A DNA stretch of 55,518 bases from Hyphomicrobiales bacterium (GCA_900472605.1 UCJD01000035.1:73780-129297), one strand, 5' to 3'. Shown: positions 46,119 to 53,625, counted from the stretch's first letter. Notes: generated by a model from the sequence alone, not told the origin. A program made the numbers and translations.

Positions 46119-46727
46119 ATGGCTGTGTCGGATATGCGTCGTTCGCGTCTTGTGAAGACCATGATTGCCCTGCCTCTGCTCACCCTGGCATTGTCGGGAT
46201 GCAGCACGGCGGCCAAGAACGATACTTACGATCTCTCTGCACCGGTGAGCGGCAGCGGCCCGTCGGCCAAAGGACGCCAGATCCTTGTGCAGCAGCCGAC
46301 GGCGCTGCAGGCGCTGAACAGCGAGCAGATCGTTATCAAGGTCTCGTCGTCGGAAATCCAGTATCTCGCCAAGGCGCAGTGGAGCGACAAGCTTCCGCGC
46401 ATGGTGCAGGCCAAGCTGGTGGAAGCCTATGAGAATTCCGGCAAGCTCGGCGGCGTCGGCGTTCCAGGCCAAGGGCTGGCGATCGACTATCAGGTGGTCA
46501 CCGACATCCGCGCGTTCGAGATCCGCACCGGTGGCGGAAGCCAGGCTGTGGTCGAGATCTCGGCCAAGATCCTCAACGATCGCAACGGATCTGTGCGGGC
46601 GCAGAAGGTGTTCTCGCAGACGGTACCTGCTGGCGGCGGCTCGAACGAGGCTTTCGTCAAGGCACTCGACCGCGCCTTTGCCGGCGTCACCAGCGAGATC
46701 GTAGACTGGACGCTGAAGTCGATCTGA
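46119..46727 (+). CDS. ABC-type transport auxiliary lipoprotein
   Basis: A 202-residue lipoprotein: the signal segment ends in ALSGC (lipobox, Cys near residue 28), then an ABC_trans_aux/DUF330 domain with the expected RQILVQQPTALQALNSEQIVIK and KLPRMVQAKLVEAYENSG blocks. Proteins of this type (PqiC-like) sit in the outer membrane and complete Mla/Pqi lipid bridges. GGGGAAG precedes the ATG. It is the last gene of the operon; no mlaC or mlaA is nearby. Confidence 0.9.
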   Translation: MAVSDMRRSRLVKTMIALPLLTLALSGCSTAAKNDTYDLSAPVSGSGPSAKGRQILVQQPTALQALNSEQIVIKVSSSEIQYLAKAQWSDKLPRMVQAKLVEAYENSGKLGGVGVPGQGLAIDYQVVTDIRAFEIRTGGGSQAVVEISAKILNDRNGSVRAQKVFSQTVPAGGGSNEAFVKALDRAFAGVTSEIVDWTLKSI

Positions 46728-46764
46728 TCGTTCGATTGAGCGGGAAGTTATGTCGGAGGCCTCG

Positions 46765-47256
46765 ATGATCAGGATTTTGGGCGCTGACGATGTCGAAGCG
46801 TTCAAACGCATCCGGCTCGAGGCGCTGCGCCTGGAGCCATCCGCCTTTGCCAGCAGCGTCGATGAATGGGAAAAGCTTCCCGACGATGAATGGCGGCGGC
46901 GACTGCTTGCCGATCCCGTCTTCCTTGCTTTCGACTGCAATGAACCCGTGGCAATCATGGGGCTGCTCAGGCAACGGGCAGGAAAGATGGCGCACAGGGC
47001 AACGATCATCATGGTCTATGTGCGACGTGAGAAACGCGGAACCGGGCTTGGTCGTGACCTGCTCGACCATGTCGTTCATTACGCCAGGCAACAGGGCATT
47101 CGCCAGCTGGAACTGACCGCCAGCGCCGAAAACGCGGCCGCTATCGGCTTTTACAGAAATGCCGGATTTGTCCAGGCGGGGCTGATACCGGGTGGCGTGC
47201 TCGAAGATGATCGCGAGATCGACGATGTGATCATGGTCAGGCGGATCGTCGACTGA
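46765..47256 (+). CDS. GNAT family N-acetyltransferase
   Basis: A 163-residue acetyltransferase. The acetyl-CoA binding segment is VYVRREKRGTGLGRDLLDHVVHYA, followed by LELTASAENAAAIGFYRNAGF, the common strand-helix end of the fold. GGAGG five bases upstream favours the ATG at 46765; an in-frame ATG at 46750 would add five residues. The substrate is unknown. It follows the Mla operon by only 37 bases but carries no functional link to it. It ends at a strong terminator. Confidence 0.88.
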   Translation: MIRILGADDVEAFKRIRLEALRLEPSAFASSVDEWEKLPDDEWRRRLLADPVFLAFDCNEPVAIMGLLRQRAGKMAHRATIIMVYVRREKRGTGLGRDLLDHVVHYARQQGIRQLELTASAENAAAIGFYRNAGFVQAGLIPGGVLEDDREIDDVIMVRRIVD

Positions 47257-47296
47257 CGCTCGGCTAGCCGCGCCGTTCATCAACTCAAGATACGAA

Positions 47297-47333
47297 AAAG
47301 CCGAGCGCTGGGAGACGCTCGGCTTATTTATTT
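47297..47333 (+). terminator. Intrinsic terminator after the GNAT gene
   Basis: AAGCCGAGCG and CGCTCGGCTT form a 10-bp stem with an eight-base loop, then ATTTATTT. Preceding A-rich sequence means it may also terminate the small minus-strand genes at 47359-47682. Confidence 0.9.
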
Positions 47334-47358
47334 CAACTTTCGGGCTGCTCAGAGCCGA

Positions 47359-47493
47359 TCAAAAGACGCTATGCTTGCCATGCAGTCTCTTATCTTCCTC
47401 GGTTTCGCGCCGCAGAGCGGTCACGGTCGATGCCACAGATACGATAAACATGATGCTGATAAGGGCGGTAAGCACAGTCAAGATCGTGAACAT
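47359..47493 (-). CDS. Small membrane protein, 44 residues
   Basis: A 44-codon frame, beginning MFTILTVLTAL, with one membrane helix (residues 3-27) and a basic, Glu/Lys/His-rich tail (LRRETEEDKRLHGKH). Its ribosome binding site (TGGAGGA) is the best in this stretch and lies seven bases upstream. It starts 33 bases after the stop of the 51-residue gene, so both should be on one transcript. No family is recognised. Confidence 0.65.
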   Translation of the reverse strand: MFTILTVLTALISIMFIVSVASTVTALRRETEEDKRLHGKHSVF

Positions 47494-47526
47494 AAGCAAT
47501 CCTCCAGGATTTTGCTTTCACGTCCC

Positions 47527-47682
47527 TTAGTATTGGCTCACAACAGCTGCACGAGCCGATGCATAAGGGCCGTAAACTTTGGACGCATCTACTTTCTGAT
47601 CATAAAGCGCAACAGTTGCTGCAAGCATACCCGTCATCATTACCATCCATACTGCGTTAATCATGGTAATCTTGTTTGGCAT
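47527..47682 (-). CDS. Small membrane protein, 51 residues
   Basis: A 51-residue protein starting MPNKITMIN, with one Met-rich membrane helix (about residues 8-26) and a periplasmic or cytosolic tail ending VYGPYASARAAVVSQY. AAGGAAG about eight bases upstream of the ATG at 47682 fixes the start; longer in-frame starts lack one and would precede the EcfG-type promoter. It is the first gene of a two-gene unit with two candidate promoters (47730-47754 and 47773-47826). Function is unknown; a stress-induced membrane peptide is a fair guess from the promoter. Confidence 0.65.
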   Translation of the reverse strand: MPNKITMINAVWMVMMTGMLAATVALYDQKVDASKVYGPYASARAAVVSQY

Positions 47683-47729
47683 ATTTATCTTCCTTGTAGC
47701 GCCTATTTGCGCAACGCTTCGATTGAAAG

Positions 47730-47754
47730 AACGCGTCCGTTTGGAATTGGTTCC
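47730..47754 (-). promoter_or_regulatory. EcfG (RpoE2)-type general stress promoter
   Basis: Minus strand GGAAC, 16 bases, CGTT: an exact match to the alphaproteobacterial EcfG consensus and spacing. Transcription would start about 35-45 bases before the 51-residue gene. Confidence 0.7.
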
Positions 47755-47772
47755 GCAGGACATTGACAAGTC

Positions 47773-47826
47773 GTTTACCAACGCCGATCTGAAGCCTCTT
47801 TGAATGCCTCGTTCATCTGGCGTTCA
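47773..47826 (-). promoter_or_regulatory. 11-bp-periodic regulator box with -10 element, copy B
   Basis: On the minus strand TGAA, TGAA, TTCA and TTCA occur at exact 11-bp steps over 47789-47826 (TGAACGCCAGATGAAC, then CATTCAA, then GCTTCAG). Ten bases later comes GTAAAC at 47773-47778 as a -10. The same layout is found in copy A at 48076-48129. It resembles binding of an OmpR-type regulator over the -35 region. Confidence 0.6.
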
Positions 47827-47841
47827 TCTTCCTAAATCGGT

Positions 47842-48018
47842 TTATGCATCTTCTCTAATCGGTTTAAAGGAGACGCGACCCATAACGCGTACGATCTCGC
47901 GATGTTCCTTTACGGCTGTCCGCACCCATGCCGCGTCGCGCATCTCCACCACGTAGGCGTAGACAAATTCGAAGGCGAGGGAGAGGGCGACCGAGGTGAT
48001 GACAAGCAGGATGAGCAT
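47842..48018 (-). CDS. Small membrane protein, 58 residues
   Basis: A protein starting MLILLVITSVAL, with one membrane helix (about 1-25) and a charged, cytosolic-type C-terminus (EHREIVRVMGRVSFKPIRED). A longer in-frame start at 48126 exists, but it would lie inside the predicted promoter box, whose -10 (48076-48081) puts the transcript start near 48069; the ATG at 48018 is therefore preferred, with GGAAA upstream. It is a single gene under copy A of the shared box. No family is recognised. Confidence 0.55.
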   Translation of the reverse strand: MLILLVITSVALSLAFEFVYAYVVEMRDAAWVRTAVKEHREIVRVMGRVSFKPIREDA

Positions 48019-48075
48019 CGTGGGTTTCCAGGAGTGAACCGATCCCTGACGGCATCGGCGGCGTTGATGCATCCT

Positions 48076-48129
48076 GTTATAGAGATCGCGGCTGAAGCGG
48101 CCTTGAATGGCCTGTTCATCCGGCATTCA
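48076..48129 (-). promoter_or_regulatory. 11-bp-periodic regulator box with -10 element, copy A
   Basis: On the minus strand TGAATGCCGGATGAAC, CATTCAA and GCTTCAG give TGAA, TGAA, TTCA, TTCA at 11-bp steps (48092-48129). Ten bases later comes TATAAC (48076-48081). Length, order and spacing to the -10 are identical to copy B. Confidence 0.6.
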
Positions 48130-48232
48130 GTCACCGGGCGAGGACCGATCCAACGCGGCCGGCGCCTGGGGCAAATGACTTGCAGCAAGGCTTTATCCGT
48201 GACAAAAGGCGTCGAAACAAATGGCCGGGCCA

Positions 48233-48727
48233 ATGACGACAGCTTTCTATCCTGGGTCTTTCGATCCGATCACGAACGGACATGTTGACGTGCTCGTCCA
48301 GGCGCTCAACGTTGCGTCGAAGGTGATCGTCGCGATCGGAATTCATCCGGGCAAGACGCCGCTTTTTTCGTTCGAGGAGAAGGGCGAACTCATCCGGCAG
48401 TCGCTCGCCGAGGTATTGCCGGAGCGGGCGTCGGATATATCGGTGGTGTCATTCGACAATCTCGTGGTCGATGCTGCCCGGGCGCAGGGCGCGACGCTTC
48501 TGATCCGGGGCTTGAGAGATGGCACCGACCTCGACTACGAGATGCAGATGGCAGGGATGAACCGCCAGATGGCGCCCGATATCCAGACCGTTTTTCTGCC
48601 CGCTGGCACGGCCTCGCGGCCCATAACCGCCACATTGGTCCGTCAAATCGCAGGCATGGGGGGCGATGTCAGCGCATTCGTGCCTGCCGCCGTCTTGAAA
48701 GCCCTTCAAACCAAGCGCAAATCCTAG
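48233..48727 (+). CDS. coaD: Phosphopantetheine adenylyltransferase
   Basis: Penultimate step of coenzyme A synthesis: ATP plus 4-phosphopantetheine gives dephospho-CoA. It has 164 residues. The nucleotidyltransferase motif TAFYPGSFDPITNGHVDV at the N-terminus includes the TxGH-type His. LIRGLRDGTDLDYEMQMAGMN and the ISSTLVR-equivalent ITATLVRQIAGMGGDVS complete the family pattern. A second ATG at 48221 would add four residues; neither has a strong ribosome site. It is followed after 25 bases by the cyclophilin genes. Confidence 0.95.
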   Translation: MTTAFYPGSFDPITNGHVDVLVQALNVASKVIVAIGIHPGKTPLFSFEEKGELIRQSLAEVLPERASDISVVSFDNLVVDAARAQGATLLIRGLRDGTDLDYEMQMAGMNRQMAPDIQTVFLPAGTASRPITATLVRQIAGMGGDVSAFVPAAVLKALQTKRKS

Positions 48728-48752
48728 GCGAATTCGCCGCAATGGAGCTCAC

Positions 48753-49316
48753 ATGAAACTGTTTTATATTGCATTTGCCGGCGTGCTTTATCTCGCTTCG
48801 TTCGCTGGCGACGCATTCGCTGCGGACACTATGACGATCCAGCTGAAGAGTGGCCCCGTCGTGATCGAGCTTGCGCCTGATGTCGCGCCGAAGCATGTCG
48901 CGCAGATCGAGGCTCTCGCCAAGAAGGGTGCCTACGACAACGTCGCCTTCCACCGCGTCATCGACGGCTTCATGGCGCAGACCGGTGACGTGCAGTATGG
49001 CAACATGGAAAAGGGCTTCGACAAGGGCCAGGTCGGCACCGGCGGTTCCGACATGCCGAACATTCCGGCCGAGTTCTCCAAGACGCCTTTCGTGCGCGGC
49101 ACGGTCGGCATGGCGCGCTCGCAGGACCCGAATTCCGCCAACTCGCAGTTCTTCATCATGTTCGCCGACGGTTCCTTCCTGAACGGCCAGTACACTGTCG
49201 TCGGCAAGGTGATCTCCGGCATGGAGAATGTCGACAAGATCAAGAAGGGCGAAGGCCAGAACGGCGAAGTCAGCGATCCTGACCGTATGGTCAAGGTCAC
49301 CATCGCCAAGAAGTAA
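48753..49316 (+). CDS. Peptidyl-prolyl isomerase, cyclophilin type, exported
   Basis: A 187-residue cyclophilin with a signal peptide (MKLFYIAFAGVLYLASF, cleavage near AFAAD, residue 26), so it acts in the periplasm as a folding catalyst. Catalytic-site sequence: AFHRVIDGFMAQTGD (the Arg of FHR), then GTVGMARSQDPNSANSQFFI. GGAG five to six bases upstream of the ATG. It is paired with a cytoplasmic paralogue 26 bases downstream, an apparent tandem duplication. Confidence 0.94.
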   Translation: MKLFYIAFAGVLYLASFAGDAFAADTMTIQLKSGPVVIELAPDVAPKHVAQIEALAKKGAYDNVAFHRVIDGFMAQTGDVQYGNMEKGFDKGQVGTGGSDMPNIPAEFSKTPFVRGTVGMARSQDPNSANSQFFIMFADGSFLNGQYTVVGKVISGMENVDKIKKGEGQNGEVSDPDRMVKVTIAKK

Positions 49317-49342
49317 GTTTCAAGACCAGTAGGAGAATGAGA

Positions 49343-49852
49343 ATGGCTGAGATCAAGGATCCGGAAAACACCATCATCCTGGAAACCACCAAGGGCAAGG
49401 TCGTCATCCAGCTTCTGCCCGAAGTGGCGCCTGAGCACGTGGCCCGCATCAAGGAACTCGCACGCGAGAAGGCCTATGACGGCGTCGTGTTCCACCGCGT
49501 CATCAACGACTTCATGGCGCAGACCGGCGACGTGAAATTCGGCAAGAAGGGTGGCGACAGCTTCAACCCGGGCCGCGCCGGCATGGGCGGTTCCGAGAAG
49601 CCGGACCTGAAGGCTGAATTTTCCGCGATCAGCCACGTTCGCGGCACCTGCTCGATGGCGCGTTCGCAGAACCCGAACTCGGCCAACTCGCAGTTCTTCA
49701 TCTGCTTCACGGACAGCCCTTGGCTGAACAAGCAGTATTCGGTCTGGGGCCAGGTCATCGAAGGCATGGACAACGTCGACAAGATCAAGAAGGGCGAGCC
49801 TGTCGTCGATCCTGACTCGATCGTCTCGATGCGGGTTGCCGCCGACGTCTGA
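49343..49852 (+). CDS. ppiB: Peptidyl-prolyl isomerase B, cyclophilin type, cytoplasmic
   Basis: A 169-residue single-domain cyclophilin without signal peptide. Motifs match its upstream neighbour: VFHRVINDFMAQTGD, GTCSMARSQNPNSANSQFFICF and QYSVWGQVIEGMDNVDKIKKG. TAGGAG seven bases upstream supports the ATG at 49343 (an ATG two codons earlier overlaps less well). It ends at a hairpin before queA. Confidence 0.95.
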   Translation: MAEIKDPENTIILETTKGKVVIQLLPEVAPEHVARIKELAREKAYDGVVFHRVINDFMAQTGDVKFGKKGGDSFNPGRAGMGGSEKPDLKAEFSAISHVRGTCSMARSQNPNSANSQFFICFTDSPWLNKQYSVWGQVIEGMDNVDKIKKGEPVVDPDSIVSMRVAADV

Positions 49853-49868
49853 TTGTGATTTCTGCAGG

Positions 49869-49909
49869 AACCCGCCCGTGCGCGAAAGCGTGGGGCGGGT
49901 TTCGCTTTG
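49869..49909 (+). terminator. Hairpin between ppiB and queA
   Basis: A long stem, AACCCGCCC with GGGCGGGTT, encloses an inner CGC-GAAA-GCG tetraloop hairpin and is followed by TCGCTTT. It is a likely terminator of the cyclophilin unit with a weak T-run. Confidence 0.65.
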
Positions 49910-49924
49910 CCTGGATTTGCCCCG

Positions 49925-51007
49925 ATGCGCGTAGACCTTTTCGACTTCGACCTGCCTGAGGAACGCATTGCGCTGCGGCCTGCCGAGCCGCGGGACAGCG
50001 CTCGCTTGCTTGTCGTCCAACCGAACGGCGATCAGGTGCTCACCGATCACCGTGTCTCCGACCTGCCGTCCTTCCTGAAGCCAGGCGACGCGCTAGTCTT
50101 CAACGATACCAAGGTCATTCCTGCGCAGCTTGAAGGCATTCGCCACCGCGAGGGTGCGGGTGGTCAGCAGGTCTCGGCGACGCTGCACATGCGGGTCGGC
50201 GCCAACCGCTGGAAGGCGTTTGCCAAGCCCGGCAAGCGCATCAAGGTCGGCGACCGGATCGCCTTCGGCGATAGTGGTGAAAGCTGCCTCCTCGGCGCGC
50301 TCGACTGCACCGTGGAAGAAAAGGGCGAGGGCGGCGAGGTGACGCTGGCCTTCGATCTGTCGGGTCCGGCGCTCGACGAAGTCATCCATTCCGTCGGCCA
50401 TATTCCGTTGCCGCCCTACATCGCCGCCAAGCGGGCCGAGGACGAGCGCGACCGGGCCGACTACCAGACCATCTACGCCCGGGAGGACGGCGCCGTTGCG
50501 GCGCCCACCGCAGGGCTGCATTTTACGCCTGATCTTTTCGAGGCGCTCGACAGGGCCGGCATCGAGCGGCATTTCGTGACGCTGCATGTCGGCGCTGGCA
50601 CATTTCTGCCGATGAAGGTCGACGATACCGACGATCACAAGATGCATCTCGAAAGCGGCTATGTCAGCGCCGAGACTGCCGCCAAGCTCAATGCCGTGAA
50701 GGCGAGGGGCGGGCGGATCGTCTGCGTCGGCACCACCTCGCTGCGGCTGATCGAGAGCGCTGCGCAAGAGAGCGGCGAGATCCGCGACTGGGCGGGCGCC
50801 ACCGGCATCTTCATCACACCGGGCTACCGCTTCAAGGCGGTGAACGCACTGATGACGAACTTCCATCTGCCGCGTTCGACGCTGTTCATGCTGGTCTCGG
50901 CCTTTGCCGGCCTCGAGACCATGCACGCGGCCTATGAACACGCCATTTCCACAGGCTACCGCTTCTATTCCTATGGCGATTCCAGCCTTCTTTTCCGGAA
51001 AGACTAG
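49925..51007 (+). CDS. queA: S-adenosylmethionine:tRNA ribosyltransferase-isomerase
   Basis: Transfers the ribosyl group of S-adenosylmethionine to preQ1 in tRNA, giving epoxyqueuosine. It has 360 residues: MRVDLFDFDLPEERIALRPAEPRD at the start, VFNDTKVIPA, TAGLHFTPDLF, FVTLHVGAGTFLPM, and TNFHLPRSTLFMLVSAFAG near the end. The ATG at 49925 matches the family N-terminus. Its stop abuts the tgt start, so the two queuosine enzymes form an operon. Confidence 0.96.
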   Translation: MRVDLFDFDLPEERIALRPAEPRDSARLLVVQPNGDQVLTDHRVSDLPSFLKPGDALVFNDTKVIPAQLEGIRHREGAGGQQVSATLHMRVGANRWKAFAKPGKRIKVGDRIAFGDSGESCLLGALDCTVEEKGEGGEVTLAFDLSGPALDEVIHSVGHIPLPPYIAAKRAEDERDRADYQTIYAREDGAVAAPTAGLHFTPDLFEALDRAGIERHFVTLHVGAGTFLPMKVDDTDDHKMHLESGYVSAETAAKLNAVKARGGRIVCVGTTSLRLIESAAQESGEIRDWAGATGIFITPGYRFKAVNALMTNFHLPRSTLFMLVSAFAGLETMHAAYEHAISTGYRFYSYGDSSLLFRKD

Positions 51008-52138
51008 ATGACCGAGAACTTCCAGTTCACCCTCAAGAAGACCGATGGCGGCGCGCGTCTCGGCACAGTCTCGATGCCGCGCGGCGAAATCCGCACGCCG
51101 GCCTTCATGCCCGTCGGCACCGTCGGTACCGTCAAGGCGATGTATCTCGACCAGGTGCGTGACGGCGGTGCCGATATCATTCTCGGCAACACCTATCACC
51201 TGATGCTGCGGCCGACGGCCGAGCGCGTCGCCCGCCTCGGCGGCCTGCACGGGCTGATCGGGTGGAAGGGACCGATCCTGACGGATTCGGGCGGGTTCCA
51301 GGTCATGTCGCTGTCCGGCCTGCGCAAGCTCGACGAGCAGGGCGTGACCTTCAAGAGCCATATCGACGGCAGCCTGCACCACATGTCGCCGGAGCGCTCG
51401 ATCGAGATCCAGGGGCTGCTCGACAGCGATATACAGATGCAGCTCGACGAGTGCGTGGCGCTGCCTTCGGAGCCGCGCGAGATCGAGCGCGCCATGGAGA
51501 TGTCGCTGCGCTGGGCCGAGCGCTGCAAGGTCGCCTTCGGCAACCAGCCGGGCAAGGCGATGTTCGGCATCGTGCAGGGCGGCGATATCCCGGCGTTGCG
51601 TGTGCGCTCGGCCGCCGCTCTCGCCGATCTCGATCTCAAGGGTTATGCGGTCGGCGGGCTTGCCGTCGGCGAGCCGCAGGCGGTGATGCTGAAGATGCTC
51701 GAGGAGACGCTGCCGGTGCTTCCGACCGAGAAGCCGCGCTACCTTATGGGCGTGGGTACGCCCGAGGATATCCTGCGCTCGGTGGCGCGCGGGATCGACA
51801 TGTTCGACTGCGTGATGCCGACCCGGTCCGGACGCCACGGCCTGGCGTTCACGCGCCGCGGCAAGGTCAACATCCGCAACGCCCGCCATGCCGAGGATAT
51901 GCGCCCGCTTGACGAGCAGTCCAACTGCCCGGCGACGCGCGATTACTCGCGCGCCTATCTGCACCACCTCGTGCGCTCCAACGAAGCGTTGGGCGGCATG
52001 CTGCTCTCCTGGAACAACCTGTCCTATTACCAGGAACTGATGCAGGGCATCCGCAAGGCGATCGCCGAAGGTCGGTTCGCGGACTTCATGGCGGAGACCG
52101 AAGCGGAATGGGCGAGGGGCGATATCGATCCGGTCTGA
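51008..52138 (+). CDS. tgt: Queuine/preQ1 tRNA-guanine transglycosylase
   Basis: Exchanges guanine-34 of GUN-anticodon tRNAs for preQ1. It has 376 residues. The substrate loop contains LTDSGGFQVMSL (catalytic Asp), then FGIVQGG, GGLAVGEP, and DMFDCVMPTRSGRHGLAFT with the nucleophile Asp. Near the C-terminus, where the family has a CxCxxC zinc site before NYSRAYLxHL, this protein reads SNCPATRDYSRAYLHHL, so only the middle Cys and the His remain. It follows queA with no gap. Function is confident despite the altered zinc site. Confidence 0.95.
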   Translation: MTENFQFTLKKTDGGARLGTVSMPRGEIRTPAFMPVGTVGTVKAMYLDQVRDGGADIILGNTYHLMLRPTAERVARLGGLHGLIGWKGPILTDSGGFQVMSLSGLRKLDEQGVTFKSHIDGSLHHMSPERSIEIQGLLDSDIQMQLDECVALPSEPREIERAMEMSLRWAERCKVAFGNQPGKAMFGIVQGGDIPALRVRSAAALADLDLKGYAVGGLAVGEPQAVMLKMLEETLPVLPTEKPRYLMGVGTPEDILRSVARGIDMFDCVMPTRSGRHGLAFTRRGKVNIRNARHAEDMRPLDEQSNCPATRDYSRAYLHHLVRSNEALGGMLLSWNNLSYYQELMQGIRKAIAEGRFADFMAETEAEWARGDIDPV

Positions 52139-52150
52139 TCGATCTCGGCG

Positions 52151-52579
52151 TCAAATCCCCTTGCTCTCGGTGTCCGGTAGGATCTGGACGCCGCCGATCT
52201 TGTAGGCGCCATCCGGCTGACGGATGACCTGATAGATCGCCGTCCAGTCCTTGCCGTCACGGCCGGAGATCAGCACCTCGTGGTAGATCATCGCGCCGTT
52301 GTCGATCGAGCGACTGCGGCCGAAGGCGTAATTTCCGGGGTGATAGACCGGCTCATAGCTCTTCTTGACCATGGCGAAGAAGACGTTCTTGTCGGGATAG
52401 ACGGCCTTGATGCCCGGGGCGGCGTAGGAATAGGCTCTTTCCGGATCGTCCTGCAAGAACGCCCTGATCTGCGCCTCGATCATCGACCGCGTGGTGTCCA
52501 GCGGGTCTTCCGCACGCGCCGGCGATAGCGTGACGATCACGGCCAGACTGAGAATGAGGACTGCGAAGAAGGCGCGCAT
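52151..52579 (-). CDS. DUF4864-type exported protein
   Basis: A 142-residue protein with a signal peptide (MRAFFAVLILSL, cleavage near PARAED, residue 24) and a SnoaL/NTF2-like domain: IEAQIRAFLQDDPERAYSYAAPGIK, then strands ending DGAYKIGGVQI. This matches DUF4864 as I know it. GGGAG eight bases upstream favours the ATG at 52579 over one two codons earlier. It is convergent with tgt, only 12 bases away. The biochemical role is unknown. Confidence 0.82.
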   Translation of the reverse strand: MRAFFAVLILSLAVIVTLSPARAEDPLDTTRSMIEAQIRAFLQDDPERAYSYAAPGIKAVYPDKNVFFAMVKKSYEPVYHPGNYAFGRSRSIDNGAMIYHEVLISGRDGKDWTAIYQVIRQPDGAYKIGGVQILPDTESKGI

Positions 52580-52659
52580 AAGCATATCTCCCACTATCCC
52601 GTGGCTATAGCCGCCACCCCTTGGATTGTAGGGCTTTCAGCGCCCAAGGAAAGAGGCAA

Positions 52660-52968
52660 TCAGAGCCGGCCACGTGCGAATATTCGCGACAGGATCAGAC
52701 CTGCGAGGAGCACGCCGGCGGCGATGAAAATGGTGTCGATCGGGGTGCCGATGTAAAGTGGCCCGACATTGGCAAACAGCAGGAAGGCTACGACGAAATT
52801 CGCCCAGCCCCAGACGACATTCAGTTCCGCGGAACTCTCGCCTGCGCCGGACATGCGCACGAAAGGCGTGCGGAACGGCCGGCCACAGACGCCGTTGACG
52901 AAGTGCGGAATGCCGTTCGTCATGATGGCGGCGGCAAAGAAATGAACGATAAAGGCGATCCAGGGCAT
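52660..52968 (-). CDS. Small polytopic membrane protein
   Basis: A 102-residue protein starting MPWIAFIVHFF, with three hydrophobic segments (about 2-20, 50-68, 75-95). The HFFAAAIMTNGIPHFVNGVCGRPFRTPF region near the N-terminus is rich in His, Asn and aromatic residues and may be a family signature I cannot name. GGGAG six bases upstream of the ATG at 52968 fixes the start. It is between the DUF4864 gene and rutF on the same strand, apparently separate from the rut operon. Confidence 0.75.
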   Translation of the reverse strand: MPWIAFIVHFFAAAIMTNGIPHFVNGVCGRPFRTPFVRMSGAGESSAELNVVWGWANFVVAFLLFANVGPLYIGTPIDTIFIAAGVLLAGLILSRIFARGRL

Positions 52969-53079
52969 CGGCGTCTCCCAAATGGTCATCCTGGTCACGC
53001 GACGGGAGGTTACGCTACGGGATGAGCCAGAATTCGGGCAGGGAACGCATTGACCTAAGCTATTGTTCCATAAGCGGGA

Positions 53080-53616
53080 TCAGATCGTGTGGTAGCGTCG
53101 ATCGAAATAGATCAGCGCCTGGCCGCCTTCGTTCTCCTTGATCGCCACCACCTCGCAGATCAGGATGTCGTGGGTGCCGCCGTCGGAGACAGATTTCACC
53201 TTGCAGTCGAGCGAGATCAACGCGTCGTCGAGCGCCGGCGCACCCGTTTCCAGGACCGACCAGCTGGCACCTTCGAACCGTTCGCGGACAGGGGTCTTGC
53301 CACCGAAGCGCCGGCTCAGGTCCTCGTGCGCGTGCGACAGCGTATTGACGCAGAGCACGCGGTTGGCGTTGACCGCGGGATAGGCGGAAGAGCCGCGATT
53401 GATGCAGACCAACAGGGTTGGCGGATCATCGGTGACGCTGCAGACAGCCGTTGCGGCAAAGCCCGCAAGGCCAGCCGGACCATCGGAGGTGACAACATTG
53501 ACGGCGGCGCCGAGGCGCGCCATGGCGTTGCGGTAATCCTGCTTGCGCTGGTCCGTCGAAACGGCGCCGGGGGCTGTTGCGGCTACGTCTGTGATCACTT
53601 TGGCTGATGCTTGCAT
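53080..53616 (-). CDS. rutF: FMN reductase RutF
   Basis: An NADH:FMN oxidoreductase supplying reduced flavin to the RutA monooxygenase of uracil degradation. It has 178 residues of the HpaC/flavin-reductase fold: NAMARLGAAVNVVTSDGPAGLAGFAATAVCSVTDDPPTLLVCIN is the flavin-binding N-terminal block (its residues about 30-75), and RRYHTI ends the protein. It is the last gene of the local rutBCDF run, 10 bases after the rutD stop. Confidence 0.92.
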   Translation of the reverse strand: MQASAKVITDVAATAPGAVSTDQRKQDYRNAMARLGAAVNVVTSDGPAGLAGFAATAVCSVTDDPPTLLVCINRGSSAYPAVNANRVLCVNTLSHAHEDLSRRFGGKTPVRERFEGASWSVLETGAPALDDALISLDCKVKSVSDGGTHDILICEVVAIKENEGGQALIYFDRRYHTI

Positions 53617-53625
53617 ATCGGGGTC

